Source of the DNA: Pseudomonas petrae
Lineage (GTDB): Bacteria > Pseudomonadota > Gammaproteobacteria > Pseudomonadales > Pseudomonadaceae
Direction: 5' to 3'
Assembly: GCF_021728295.1 (NCBI RefSeq)
Contig: NZ_JAKJXE010000007.1
Location: forward strand, 328,657 to 392,656
Length of the DNA stretch: 64,000 nucleotides
In this document: positions 44,037 to 53,623 of the stretch, in pieces
How positions within the stretch are numbered: position 1 is the first letter of the stretch
How the letters are laid out: every line of letters begins with the position of its first letter
Notes under the pieces: model-generated
The model's input: the letters and a program-made list of their open reading frames with translations, nothing else
Told to the model about the DNA's origin: nothing
Database searches by the model: none
Position numbers and translations under genes: made by a program

Positions 44037-45254
44037 TTAAACGCTGCGCCCTTCCCGGTCGCGGAACCCCAGCAAATACAACACGCCATCCAGACCCAGT
44101 GTCGAGATGGCCTGCTTCGCCGACTGCCTGACCAGCGGCTTGGCGCGGAACGCCACACCCAGGCCGGCGATGGCGAGCATCGGCAAGTCATTGGCGCCAT
44201 CGCCCACCGCGATGGTCTGTTCCAGACTCAACCCTTCCTTGCTGGCGAGTTCGCGCAGCAGATCGGCCTTGCGCTGGGCGTCGACGATCGGCTCGATCGC
44301 GTTGCCCGTGCACTTGCCGTCCACCACTTCCAGCTCGTTGGCGAAGATGTAGTCAATGCCCAGTTTGGCCTGCAACTGGCGAGCGAAGTAGGTGAAGCCG
44401 CCCGACAGGATCGCGGTCTTGTAACCCAGCCGCTTGAGTTCGGCGAACAGGGTTTCAGCGCCTTCCGTCAAACGCAACGAAGCGCCGATCTCATCCAGCA
44501 CCTTCACATCCAGGCCTTTGAGCAGCGCCAGTCGCTCTTTGAAACTGGCGCGGAAGTCCAGTTCGCCACGCATGGCGCGCTCGGTGATCTCCGACACGCG
44601 CTCGCCGACGCCGTGGGCTTTGGCCAGTTCGTCGATAACCTCGGCTTCGATCAGTGTCGAATCCATGTCGAACACCGCCAGACGACGGTTGCGGCGGAAC
44701 AGTGAATCCTGCTGGAACGCGATATCGACGTTCAGCTCGTGGGCAACGTGGAGGAATTCGGCCTGCATCTGCTGAGGATCGACCGGCTCGCCGCGCACGG
44801 AAAACTCGATGCAGCCCTTGCTCTTCTCGGTGGGCATGTCCAGCGGCATACGCCCGGAAAGGCGATCGATGCGGTCGATGTTCAAGCCATATTTGGCTGT
44901 GATCGCACTGACCGTCTGCAGTTGCTCGGCGGTGACCTTGCGCGTCAGCAGCGTCACGATGTGCCGCGCCTTGCCCTGACCGTCGACCCAGTGCTGATAG
45001 TCGGCTTCGGACACGTGGGTGAAGCGCACTTGCTGACCCAATTCCTCGACTGTTCCCTGCACGTTCTGGCGCACTGCCGCGCCTGCTTCGGTGTCGGGGA
45101 TCTCGACCAGAAGGCCGAACGACAGCGCGTCGTGAATCACCGCCTGACCGATGTCGAGAATGTTCACGCCGCCTTGGGCCAGCACACCGGTGATGGCCGC
45201 AGTGAGACCCGGACGGTCTTCACCGGTGATGTTTATCAGGACGATTTCGCGCAA
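44037..45254 (-). CDS. serB: Phosphoserine phosphatase
   Basis: The 405-residue enzyme performs the last step of serine synthesis. Two ACT-type regulatory domains (about 1-80 and 95-175, ITGEDRPGLTAAITGVL) precede the HAD phosphatase domain with the nucleophile motif FDMDSTLIEAE (about 195), SGGFTYFA and GDGANDLPML. The start is a TTG at 45254 with GGGGG seven or so bases upstream and no better in-frame ATG. It is divergent from the cyclase-like membrane protein gene. Confidence 0.95.
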   Translation of the reverse strand: MREIVLINITGEDRPGLTAAITGVLAQGGVNILDIGQAVIHDALSFGLLVEIPDTEAGAAVRQNVQGTVEELGQQVRFTHVSEADYQHWVDGQGKARHIVTLLTRKVTAEQLQTVSAITAKYGLNIDRIDRLSGRMPLDMPTEKSKGCIEFSVRGEPVDPQQMQAEFLHVAHELNVDIAFQQDSLFRRNRRLAVFDMDSTLIEAEVIDELAKAHGVGERVSEITERAMRGELDFRASFKERLALLKGLDVKVLDEIGASLRLTEGAETLFAELKRLGYKTAILSGGFTYFARQLQAKLGIDYIFANELEVVDGKCTGNAIEPIVDAQRKADLLRELASKEGLSLEQTIAVGDGANDLPMLAIAGLGVAFRAKPLVRQSAKQAISTLGLDGVLYLLGFRDREGRSV

Positions 45255-45384
45255 GGCGCACCCCCGCAGTGGAAAAAAACCGCATTCTACGCACTTTCAG
45301 TGACCGCCGGGCACAGCCAGCGCTTTGCCGCCACAGGGTCGCTCGCTATACTGCGCCCCAACTTCACCAAGAGAGCCGTGCTCA

Positions 45385-46914
45385 GTGAACCGGCCCACGC
45401 CCGTAAAAACCGATAATTTCTTCTTGCTGATCTTCCGGGCATTGCGTCATCGACGTGTACCGATTGCTTTGCGCATCGCCAGCCATAACGTGATCCTCGT
45501 CGCGCTGGCTCTGGTGATCTACGCCTGCGTCATGGGTTTGCAATTCAAGCAAGCCATGCACGAACAAGCCGACGCATTGGGGCAAGCCCTGACCACCCAG
45601 ACCGCCACGTCCGCCACCGAGCTGCTGGTGTCCAACGACATCCTCAGCCTCAACGTGCTGCTGGGCAATCTGGTGAAAAATCCGCTGGTGGCCCACGCGG
45701 CTATCTATAGCCCCGACAACCGCATTCTTGCCGAAGCCGGTCAGCGTCCGAAAAACGGCTTGCTGGGTGAGGCGGAAGGTCTGTACGAGATCAAGATCAC
45801 CTTCCAGGACGTGGTCGCCGGCACGCTGCGCATCAGCCTGGACATGGCCCAGTTCCAGCAACCGCTGACCATCAGCTTGCAGAGCATGGCGATTCTGGCC
45901 GGTATCCTGCTGGCACTGGCGTTGGCCTTGAGCCTGCGCCTTGGGCGCCATATCTCCACGCCGATGCTGCAACTGCGCATGTGGCTGCGCTACATCGACC
46001 CGTACACGCCAGCCACTGATCGTCAGGACGAGATCGGCGATCTGGCGCGTCAGCTGAAGACTTCCTACGCGCCGCCAGAACCGGAACCGGCGCCCATTCC
46101 CGAGCCTGCACAGGTCGAGGACGAGGAAGACGCTTCGCCGGAGTTCGACAGCAGCGACCTGAGCGACCCTGACTTCGACGATGCGCCCAAACCGCGCGCC
46201 ACGGTGATCCCGGCACGACGCATTGCCGCCGAGGAAGATGAAGAAGACGAAGAGGATCCGTTTGCGGACCTTCGCGACCACTCCCCCGCTGCGCCGAAAC
46301 CTGCGCCGCGTCCGATCCTTCCGGTCGTGCCAACGCAACCGCAATACAGCGCGGTGCTGGCGGTGCAGCTGGGTTCTCAGGAGCAACTGCGTCGGCTTCC
46401 GCGCACGCGCCTGACCGAGCTGCTCGAGCGCTACCGTGACTGCATCGATCAGGCCGCTTCGCTCTACGACAGCGAGCTGCATACCCTGAACGACGGCAGT
46501 TCGCTGATGGTGTTCAGCACCCAGGACAGCGGCGATGACTACCTCACCAACGCCATCTGCTGCGGCGAGTTGCTGCGTGCATTGAGCCATGCGTTGCAGA
46601 TCGAAGTCGCCGACAGCGGCATTACCCTGCAACTGCAGTTGGGCCTGACACTGGGCGAAGGCTTGCACGGCATGAACCAGATCGATCTGCTGCTGACCGA
46701 AACCGCGCAGGACGCCCTGGCCCTGTCGCAACACAGCCGTAATCTGTTGCTGGTAGAGCGCAAGATCAGCGAAGACCCGACCATCCGCCAGCGTGCGCGC
46801 ATTCGCCCGATTGCGAGCCCTGAAGGTGCCAGCTGTGTGGAGCGTCTGATGGAGCCGTATCCGTCGATGCTGGAGCGCCAACTGGCGCGTATGCACGAGG
46901 CGCGCAGGGTCTAG
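45385..46914 (+). CDS. Membrane protein with HAMP and degenerate adenylate-cyclase-like domain
   Basis: The 509-residue protein starts at a GTG (45385) behind GAGAG. It has membrane helices at about 35-52 and 163-185 around a 110-residue periplasmic domain, a HAMP-like segment (LGRHISTPMLQLRMWLRYID, ending DEIGDLARQL), an acidic Pro/Glu/Asp-rich linker (about 235-315), and a C-terminal domain (about 325-490) with the secondary-structure pattern of class III cyclases (LNDGSSLMVF, LQLQLGLTLGEG). The first metal-binding Asp is not evident, so it is probably catalytically dead. Conserved next to serB in Pseudomonas; role unknown. Confidence 0.75.
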   Translation: MNRPTPVKTDNFFLLIFRALRHRRVPIALRIASHNVILVALALVIYACVMGLQFKQAMHEQADALGQALTTQTATSATELLVSNDILSLNVLLGNLVKNPLVAHAAIYSPDNRILAEAGQRPKNGLLGEAEGLYEIKITFQDVVAGTLRISLDMAQFQQPLTISLQSMAILAGILLALALALSLRLGRHISTPMLQLRMWLRYIDPYTPATDRQDEIGDLARQLKTSYAPPEPEPAPIPEPAQVEDEEDASPEFDSSDLSDPDFDDAPKPRATVIPARRIAAEEDEEDEEDPFADLRDHSPAAPKPAPRPILPVVPTQPQYSAVLAVQLGSQEQLRRLPRTRLTELLERYRDCIDQAASLYDSELHTLNDGSSLMVFSTQDSGDDYLTNAICCGELLRALSHALQIEVADSGITLQLQLGLTLGEGLHGMNQIDLLLTETAQDALALSQHSRNLLLVERKISEDPTIRQRARIRPIASPEGASCVERLMEPYPSMLERQLARMHEARRV

Positions 46915-46920
46915 CCGTCA

Positions 46921-46960
46921 CCCACAAAAAAGCCCGCATCGCTGCGGGCTTTTTTGTGGG
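46921..46960. terminator. Perfect 18-bp bidirectional terminator
   Basis: CCCACAAAAAAGCCCGCA (46921-46938) and its exact complement (46943-46960) flank a TCGC loop. It separates the convergent cyclase-like gene and the lipoprotein gene and provides U-tracts on both strands. Confidence 0.92.
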
Positions 46961-46968
46961 CGCTCATC

Positions 46969-47676
46969 CTAGAAGCGGAACACTTCCAGATCAGTGCGGA
47001 TCGGTGATGCCATCGGAATCTTCGGCTTGTCTTGATCAGTGCGGGTTTTCGCCGGCGCCGCGGCCTTCTTGGGAACGTCCGCCACATACGGCTGACTGGC
47101 GATGGGCTTGACCGCGACGCTCAGCTTGTCAGCCAGGCGTTGCAGCAGAATTCCCTGCGCCTTGACCTGCGCAGCTGAAGAACCTGCATGCGGTTCTTCC
47201 AGGTGAATCAGCTTGCTGTCGCGCACATTGCCGCGGCGGTCGAGCAAGCGCCACTGGGCATCCAGTACCGCCGGCTGCTTCTCGCCTGAATCCAGGCGGG
47301 TGATGGACAGCACCACTTGGACATCCGGCGTGAAGTTGGCCGCGGCAGGGGCCATGACCACGCGTTGACTGTCAAGCTTCCAGGCCAGTTGGCGCAGAAG
47401 CAGCTGATCGATATCAGAGGACAGACTGCCGGCCCAGCGACCGTCGGTGGACGCCTTGAGACTGCCGTCCGGCTGACGCTGCAATAATGTTTCGCGTTGC
47501 AGATAGTCAGCAATCGCCACAGGGCCCAGCAGAACTGCGACCCCGCCGGTGTGTTTCGGTTGCCCGGGGTCGCCGCTGTCCAGCTGATAGAGCGACGTGG
47601 GCTGATGAACGCTGCACCCGGCCAAACCCAGAACGCCGGTCAACAACAGAACACAGGGAACACGTAGAAAATTCAT
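46969..47676 (-). CDS. PqiC/YmbA-type outer-membrane lipoprotein
   Basis: The 235-residue product has a lipoprotein signal with lipobox GLAGC (Cys about residue 21 of MNFLRVPCVLLLTGVLGLAGC as split here) followed by a PqiC/DUF330-like domain: LYQLDSG at the start, DIDQLLLRQLAWKLDSQRVVMAP, and VQVVLSITRLDSG. PqiC-type lipoproteins join inner-membrane MCE-family lipid transporters to the outer membrane; no MCE genes are near, so the partner is encoded elsewhere or it acts alone. The C-terminal 40 residues are Lys/Pro-rich. ATG 47676 is used; 47679 is the tandem alternative. The gene lies just downstream of parC. Confidence 0.82.
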   Translation of the reverse strand: MNFLRVPCVLLLTGVLGLAGCSVHQPTSLYQLDSGDPGQPKHTGGVAVLLGPVAIADYLQRETLLQRQPDGSLKASTDGRWAGSLSSDIDQLLLRQLAWKLDSQRVVMAPAAANFTPDVQVVLSITRLDSGEKQPAVLDAQWRLLDRRGNVRDSKLIHLEEPHAGSSAAQVKAQGILLQRLADKLSVAVKPIASQPYVADVPKKAAAPAKTRTDQDKPKIPMASPIRTDLEVFRF

Positions 47677-47856
47677 CATCCCGTCCAAGTGAACGCCGTG
47701 TATTGCGTCCACGCTGTTAAATACTTTGAAAACATGAAGGCATTCCGCCATGGCGGCGCCAGAGGACGTCATATCATCCGTGAATATGCGCGTTGACTCC
47801 AGCGATTCTGCGTCGCTCTCGTGACGAAACGAAGAGCGACCGCCGAACCAACCGCT

Positions 47857-50124
47857 TTAGCCAGCGGTTTCCACTAACAGCGCATCCACGCGCTGGAATC
47901 CACGCGGCAGTTTGTTGCCCCGTCGTCCGCGTTCACCTTTGTAGTGCTCCAGATCGTCGGGCTTGAGCGACAGATTGCGCTTGCCCGCCTGCAGCACCAG
48001 TGTGGCGCCGTCAGGGACCACGGCCAGGTCGGTCACGTACTCTTCCCGACTGGCAACGCGCTCGCCCGGAATGCCGATGATCTTGTTGCCTTTGCCTTTG
48101 CCCAGCTGCGGCAGATCGCTGATTTTGAACACCAGCAAACGGCCTTCGGTGGTCACGGCGGCGAGCCAGTTGTGTTCACGATCCGGTACCGGACGCGGCA
48201 GGATCACCTTGGCCCCGGCCGGTAAGCTCAACAGCGCCTTGCCCGCCTTGTTCTTGGCCTGCAAGTCTTCACCCTTGACCACGAAACCGTAGCCGGCGTC
48301 GGAAGCAACCACGTACAGCGCGTCATCTTCGGGCAACAGCACGCATTCGAAAGTCGCACCGGGCGGCGGCGTCAGACGACCGGTCAGCGGTTCGCCTTGG
48401 CCACGGGCCGATGGCAAGGTGTGCGACGGCACCGAATAACTGCGACCGGTGGAGTCGATAAACACCGCAAACTGGTTGGAACGACCCGGCGCCAAAGCCT
48501 TGAAGCCATCCCCGGCCTTATAAGAGAGCCCGGTGGCGTCGATTTCGTGACCTTTGGCGGAGCGAACCCAGCCTTTTTCCGACAGCACGACCGTCACTTT
48601 CTCGTTCGGCAGCAGATCGTGTTCGGTCAGGGCTTTGGCTTCGATACGCTCGACGATAGGCGAACGACGGTCGTCGCCATAAGTTTCGGCATCCTTGATC
48701 AGCTCGGTGCGTACCAGTTTCTTCAGCTTGGCCTCGCTGCCCAACAGGGCTTGCAGCTTGGCTTGTTCCTTGAGCAATTCATCCTGTTCGGCACGCAACT
48801 TCATTTCTTCCAGTCGCGCCAACTGACGCAAACGGGTGTCGAGAATGTAATCAGCCTGGATTTCGCTCAGGGCGAAACGCGCGATCAGCGCGGCTTTCGG
48901 GTGCTCCTCGGTGCGGATGATGTGAATCACTTCATCCAGGTTGAGGTAAGCGATCAACAAACCATCCAACAGGTGCAAGCGACGCTCAACCTTGTCGAGG
49001 CGGAATTGCAGGCGACGACGCACGGTCTGTACCCGGAACTCCAACCACTCGACCAGCAATGCGCGCAGGTTTTTCAGCTGCGGCTTGCCGTCCAGGCCAA
49101 TGATGTTGATGTTGACCCTGTAGCTCGACTCCAGCTCAGTGCTGGCGAACAGGTGCTGCATCAGCGCATCGTGGTCGAAATTCTTGCGGGCGCCCGGGAT
49201 GATCACGATCCGGCACGGGTTTTCGTGGTCGGATTCGTCACGCAGGTCAGCGATCTGCGGAGCCTTGGACGGCTTGGCCTGCATCATCGCCGCGATCTGC
49301 TCCAGCACCTTGGCACCGGACACCTGATGCGGCAGCGCTGTGACGATGATGTCGCCGTCTTCGATGTGGTACACGGCGCGCATACGCACCGAGCCCTTGC
49401 CGGTTTCGTACATTTTCAGCAGGTCGGCGCGGGGCGTGATAATTTCCGCTTCGGTCGGGTAGTCCGGGCCCTGGATATGCTCACAGAGCTGTTCGACCGT
49501 TGCTTTGGGCTCATCGAGCAAACGCACGCAGGCTGTCGCGACTTCACGCAGGTTGTGCGGCGGCACGTCGGTGGCCATGCCGACAGCGATGCCGGTGGTG
49601 CCGTTGAGCAGGATGTTCGGCAGGCGCGCCGGCAAAACAGCGGGCTCGTCCAGCGTGCCGTCGAAGTTCGGCACCCAGTCCGCCGTGCCCTGACCCAGTT
49701 CGGTGAGCAGCACTTCGGAGTAACGCGACAGACGCGCTTCGGTGTAGCGCATGGCCGCGAATGACTTGGGATCGTCCGGCGCACCCCAGTTGCCCTGGCC
49801 GTCGACCAGCGTGTAGCGATAGCTGAAGGGCTGCGCCATCAGCACCATGGCTTCGTAGCAGGCCGAGTCGCCGTGGGGGTGAAACTTGCCGAGCACGTCA
49901 CCGACGGTGCGCGCCGACTTCTTGTGCTTGGCGTCGGCGTCCAGGCCCAGCTCGCTCATCGCGTAGACGATGCGGCGCTGCACGGGCTTCAGGCCGTCGC
50001 CGATGTGCGGCAACGCCCGGTCCATGATTACGTACATGGAATAGTTGAGATAGGCCTGTTCGGTGAAGTCAGCCAGCGATCGGCGTTCTACGCCATCCAG
50101 GCTGAGGTCAAGGGAGTCGCTCAT
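47857..50124 (-). CDS. parC: DNA topoisomerase IV subunit A
   Basis: The 755-residue protein decatenates daughter chromosomes with ParE. The active-site Tyr is in MRYTEARLS (about residue 127). The quinolone-resistance region HPHGDSACYEAM keeps Ser87 and Glu91, the wild-type residues. The C-terminal beta-pinwheel repeats follow from about 500. Start ATG 50124. In gamma-proteobacteria parC and parE are often linked; here two envelope-related genes lie between them on the same strand. Confidence 0.98.
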   Translation of the reverse strand: MSDSLDLSLDGVERRSLADFTEQAYLNYSMYVIMDRALPHIGDGLKPVQRRIVYAMSELGLDADAKHKKSARTVGDVLGKFHPHGDSACYEAMVLMAQPFSYRYTLVDGQGNWGAPDDPKSFAAMRYTEARLSRYSEVLLTELGQGTADWVPNFDGTLDEPAVLPARLPNILLNGTTGIAVGMATDVPPHNLREVATACVRLLDEPKATVEQLCEHIQGPDYPTEAEIITPRADLLKMYETGKGSVRMRAVYHIEDGDIIVTALPHQVSGAKVLEQIAAMMQAKPSKAPQIADLRDESDHENPCRIVIIPGARKNFDHDALMQHLFASTELESSYRVNINIIGLDGKPQLKNLRALLVEWLEFRVQTVRRRLQFRLDKVERRLHLLDGLLIAYLNLDEVIHIIRTEEHPKAALIARFALSEIQADYILDTRLRQLARLEEMKLRAEQDELLKEQAKLQALLGSEAKLKKLVRTELIKDAETYGDDRRSPIVERIEAKALTEHDLLPNEKVTVVLSEKGWVRSAKGHEIDATGLSYKAGDGFKALAPGRSNQFAVFIDSTGRSYSVPSHTLPSARGQGEPLTGRLTPPPGATFECVLLPEDDALYVVASDAGYGFVVKGEDLQAKNKAGKALLSLPAGAKVILPRPVPDREHNWLAAVTTEGRLLVFKISDLPQLGKGKGNKIIGIPGERVASREEYVTDLAVVPDGATLVLQAGKRNLSLKPDDLEHYKGERGRRGNKLPRGFQRVDALLVETAG

Positions 50125-50134
50125 GCGGGCCTCA

Positions 50135-50656
50135 TCATTTTGTCGTCTGGCGCAGCAGCAAGGTGCCGCCGCGCTGTGTGAATTCGAGTTGTTTCACGGC
50201 GCTCATGCCCAGCAGCACCTGCTCACCGTCCAGACCGGGCACCACTAGGGCGCGCACGTTGTTCAGGACAATGTCGCCAATCTGCAACCGTTGCAGCGTG
50301 GTCCGGAACGCGTCGGTGCGTCCGTTGGCCGTACTCACCTGAACACGCTCGCCGCGCTCAAGGCGCAGCGTCTGCGCAACGCTCTCCGGCACGGCGACAT
50401 TCGTCGCGCCGGTGTCGAGCATGAACTGCACGGGGCGGGTATTTATCTGCCCGGTCATGACGAAATGCCCGTCACGATTGCTCGCCAGTTTCACCTCGAC
50501 ATAGCCGTCTCCATGTTCGGAGGCGACGATGGTATTCGGATTTTCCTGACGCTGCTCCCACTCGCCAAAAAACCGCGTCGCCAGAAACAGCGCCGCCGCC
50601 CAGGCGATGATCAGCATCAGCCGCCCGGCGCGCTTGCCGGGAGGTGCCTGGGTCAA
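50135..50656 (-). CDS. Membrane-anchored retropepsin-like aspartic protease (TIGR02281 type)
   Basis: The 173-residue protein has an N-terminal membrane anchor (LMLIIAWAAALFLATRFFG) and a single retroviral-aspartyl-protease-like domain with the catalytic FMLDTGATNVAVP (about 77-89) and a C-terminal hydrophobic VLLGMSAVKQLEF flap-type segment. Family members act as dimers; the substrate is not established. The TTG start overlaps the previous gene's stop (TTGA), with GGAG nine bases upstream. It lies ten bases before parC in a coupled cluster. Confidence 0.85.
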   Translation of the reverse strand: MTQAPPGKRAGRLMLIIAWAAALFLATRFFGEWEQRQENPNTIVASEHGDGYVEVKLASNRDGHFVMTGQINTRPVQFMLDTGATNVAVPESVAQTLRLERGERVQVSTANGRTDAFRTTLQRLQIGDIVLNNVRALVVPGLDGEQVLLGMSAVKQLEFTQRGGTLLLRQTTK

Positions 50657-51630
50657 GGCTTGCCGCTCCAGCCACCCTCGGGCGCGGCGAAGCGCCAGAC
50701 GATGGGACGTTTTTCGCCATCGGCGCGGACACCGAAGTTATTGTCCGTGCCGACCCATGCGCCTTTGTCATCGACGATCAGCGCTTCGGTCAGGCCGTAT
50801 TTCTGGTCATACAGTCGGTTGGGCTGAAGCGCCTCTTTGGCGAACGACCAGCAGGTTTCCAGCTGACCTGTCGCCAGAGCCCGGCGGCAGATTCGGTAAG
50901 CCGCGCGCTCCAGAGTGAACAGCTTGCCCTTGTACAGCGAGATGTCGGAAAAGTCCTTGGAGACCGCCTTGCCACCCAACTCGGGCGGCAAAATGTCATT
51001 GCCCGAGTCGACTCGCAGGATGCAACTGGCATCACAGGCCCAGCCGTCCTTGCCAAGCTTCGCGGTCAGCAGGCCGCGCTTGTCACGTTCGGCGGCGAGC
51101 CATAGCTGATCGCCTGCCGGGTTGACCGCGATGCCTTCGAAGATGGCGTTGAAATGCTGCAGCATCCCGGCCGACTGCGCTTCCTCAACGACCTTTCTGG
51201 GCAGATCCAGCCAGACTGGCGCGCCTTCAACCGGCACTTGGAGCACAGCGGCATAGGCTTCGCTGACGAGGTAACGGTTGCCCGCCGCGTCGCAACTCAC
51301 GCCTTCAAAATCCAGATCGCCGCCCCGAATCATCGCCGAGGCCTTGGCCATGCTGCGCAGGGTCGCGGACAGGCCGCTGTCCGGGATCGGCGGGATTTCC
51401 AGCGTCTGCGCCTTGGCTTTCCAGACCGTTGCCGACGTGTCGAGGCTGTAAAGCAGGGTGTCGTCGCGGTCCGAAACGGTCCACAGTACGCCGTTGCAGG
51501 ACGCAAGCCCGGACAGGTTGCCGCCGATCATGTCGTCGACCGGATGCTCCGACAGCAGCTTGAGCTCTGGCAATGGCGCTGCGAAAACGGGCGTAGAGAT
51601 CAATAACAGCGCTGCAAACCAGCCCCGCAT
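50653..51630 (-). CDS. Periplasmic esterase-like / phytase-like protein
   Basis: The 325-residue protein has a signal peptide (MRGWFAALLLISTPVFA, cleavage near residue 18) and a beta-propeller-type domain of the esterase-like-phytase family: GGNLSGLASCNGVLWTVSDRDD, DLDFEGVSCD, and NRLYDQKYGLTEALIVDDKGAWVGTDNN. Activity in the family is uncertain. Cys residues (GRRALATGQLETC, ACDASC) suggest disulfides in the periplasm. Its ATG overlaps the parE stop by one base (TGATG) and its stop overlaps the retropepsin start. Confidence 0.82.
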   Translation of the reverse strand: MRGWFAALLLISTPVFAAPLPELKLLSEHPVDDMIGGNLSGLASCNGVLWTVSDRDDTLLYSLDTSATVWKAKAQTLEIPPIPDSGLSATLRSMAKASAMIRGGDLDFEGVSCDAAGNRYLVSEAYAAVLQVPVEGAPVWLDLPRKVVEEAQSAGMLQHFNAIFEGIAVNPAGDQLWLAAERDKRGLLTAKLGKDGWACDASCILRVDSGNDILPPELGGKAVSKDFSDISLYKGKLFTLERAAYRICRRALATGQLETCWSFAKEALQPNRLYDQKYGLTEALIVDDKGAWVGTDNNFGVRADGEKRPIVWRFAAPEGGWSGKP

Positions 51631-53534
51631 CAGACCAGCACCTCGGCCAGATTGCCTTTGGATTCGAGCCAGCTCTTGCGGTCGCCTGCGCGTTTCTTGG
51701 CCAGCAGCATGTCCATCATTTCCGACGTGGCTTCGAAGTCGTCCAGAGTCAGCTGCACCAGGCGACGGGTGTTCGGGTCCATGGTAGTTTCGCGCAGTTG
51801 CGGCGGGTTCATTTCACCCAGGCCTTTGAATCGGGTGACCTGCGGCTTGCCGCGCTTCTTCTCGGCCACGAGTCGGTCGAGAATGCCGTCGCGCTCGGCT
51901 TCGTCCAGTGCGTAATAAATGTCTTTGCCCAGGTCGATGCGGTACAGCGGCGGCATGGCGACGTAGACGTGACCGGCATCCACCAGCGGGCGGAAATGCT
52001 GGACGAACAAGGCGCACAACAGCGTGGCGATGTGCAGGCCGTCGGAGTCGGCGTCGGCGAGGATGCAGATTTTGCCGTAGCGCAGCTGGCTCATGTCCGC
52101 AGCGCCCGGATCAACCCCGATCGCCACGGCGATGTTGTGCACTTCCTGGCTGGCGAGTACTTCGCCGCCGTCGACTTCCCACGTGTTCAGGATCTTCCCG
52201 CGCAACGGCAGGATGGCCTGGAATTCCTTGTCCCGGGCCTGTTTGGCGGAGCCGCCAGCGGAGTCACCCTCGACCAGAAACAGCTCGGAGCGCATCGGGT
52301 CCTGACCCGCGCAATCCGCCAGCTTGCCCGGCAGTGCCGGGCCTGACGTAATACGTTTGCGCTCGACCTTCTTGCTCGCCTTGAGACGACGACCGGCGTT
52401 GCTGATCGCCAGCTCGGCCAGCTGCATGCCCATTTCCGGGTGCGCATTGAGCCACAGGCTGAAGGCATCCTTGACCACACCGGAGACAAACGCTGCCGCC
52501 TCACGGGACGACAGTCGCTCTTTGGTCTGGCCGGAGAATTGTGGCTCCTGCATCTTCATCGACAGCACGAAAGCGATGCGCTCCCAGACGTCTTCGGGCG
52601 CCAGCTTAACGCCGCGGGGCAGCAGATTACGGAACTCACAGAAGTCACGCATCGCGTCAAGCAGGCCCTGACGCAGGCCGTTGACGTGGGTGCCGCCCTG
52701 GGCGGTCGGAATCAGGTTGACGTAGCTTTCCTGAACGCTGTCGCCGCCCTCGGGCAACCACAGCAGCGCCCAGTCGACGGCTTCTTTGTTGCCTGCGAAA
52801 ACGCCGCAGAACGGCTCGTCCGGCAGGCGCAGAAAGTCGGCCACCGAATCCTGCAGGTACGAGCGCAGGCCGTCCTCGTAATGCCACTCGACCTTCTCGC
52901 CGGTGCCTTTGTCCTCGAAGCTGACCAGCAGGCCCGGGCACAGAACCGCCTTGGCCTTAAGTACGTGCTTGAGGCGGCTGACAGAAAATTTCGGGGTGTC
53001 GAAGTATTTGGGGTCCGGCGCGAAATACACGCTGGTGCCGGTATTGCGTTTGCCAACGGTGCCAATCACCGCGAGCTCACTGGCCTTGTAGCCATCGGCA
53101 AAGGTCATTTCGTATTCGTTGCCATCACGCTTGACTCGTACCCGTACCTGGGTCGAGAGCGCGTTGACCACGGAAATCCCGACGCCGTGCAGGCCGCCGG
53201 AGAACTGGTAGTTCTTGTTGGAAAACTTGCCGCCGGCGTGGAGCTTGGTGAGGATCAGCTCGACGCCCGACACGCCCTCTTCCGGGTGGATGTCCACGGG
53301 CATGCCGCGACCATCGTCGGAGACTTCCAGCGTATTGTCGGCGTGCAGAATGACTTGCACGGAGCGGGCGTGGCCTGCCAGCGCTTCGTCGACGCTGTTG
53401 TCGATAACTTCCTGCGCCAGGTGGTTGGGGCGCGAGGTGTCGGTGTACATGCCCGGCCGTTTGCGGACCGGGTCGAGGCCCGAGAGGACTTCGATGGCGT
53501 CTGCGTTATAAGAGCTAGCGCTGGGATTGGCCAT
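51630..53534 (-). CDS. parE: DNA topoisomerase IV subunit B
   Basis: The 634-residue GHKL ATPase subunit pairs with ParC. Motifs: DNSVDEALAGHA, SDDGRGMPVD, GGLHGVGISVVNALS in the ATPase region, and the TOPRIM motif LVEGDSAGGSAKQARD with ADADSDGLHIATLL. The start ATG at 53534 is the family start. It is the first gene of the minus-strand set parE - phytase-like - retropepsin-like - parC. Confidence 0.98.
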   Translation of the reverse strand: MANPSASSYNADAIEVLSGLDPVRKRPGMYTDTSRPNHLAQEVIDNSVDEALAGHARSVQVILHADNTLEVSDDGRGMPVDIHPEEGVSGVELILTKLHAGGKFSNKNYQFSGGLHGVGISVVNALSTQVRVRVKRDGNEYEMTFADGYKASELAVIGTVGKRNTGTSVYFAPDPKYFDTPKFSVSRLKHVLKAKAVLCPGLLVSFEDKGTGEKVEWHYEDGLRSYLQDSVADFLRLPDEPFCGVFAGNKEAVDWALLWLPEGGDSVQESYVNLIPTAQGGTHVNGLRQGLLDAMRDFCEFRNLLPRGVKLAPEDVWERIAFVLSMKMQEPQFSGQTKERLSSREAAAFVSGVVKDAFSLWLNAHPEMGMQLAELAISNAGRRLKASKKVERKRITSGPALPGKLADCAGQDPMRSELFLVEGDSAGGSAKQARDKEFQAILPLRGKILNTWEVDGGEVLASQEVHNIAVAIGVDPGAADMSQLRYGKICILADADSDGLHIATLLCALFVQHFRPLVDAGHVYVAMPPLYRIDLGKDIYYALDEAERDGILDRLVAEKKRGKPQVTRFKGLGEMNPPQLRETTMDPNTRRLVQLTLDDFEATSEMMDMLLAKKRAGDRKSWLESKGNLAEVLV

Positions 53535-53623
53535 GGGGTCTCGTCATCAAGTCGTTCATGAAATTTCGGAGTGCTACTGTTGTAGAAGAATGTTCTACAT
53601 ATTTATTGCAGCAATGGCTCAGG

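Noticed and set aside
45382..46896. Minus-strand open frame of about 500 codons opposite the cyclase-like membrane protein
   Set aside because: The Gln/Arg/His-rich translation has no membrane pattern; the plus strand has membrane helices, HAMP and an acidic linker and fits a conserved gene.
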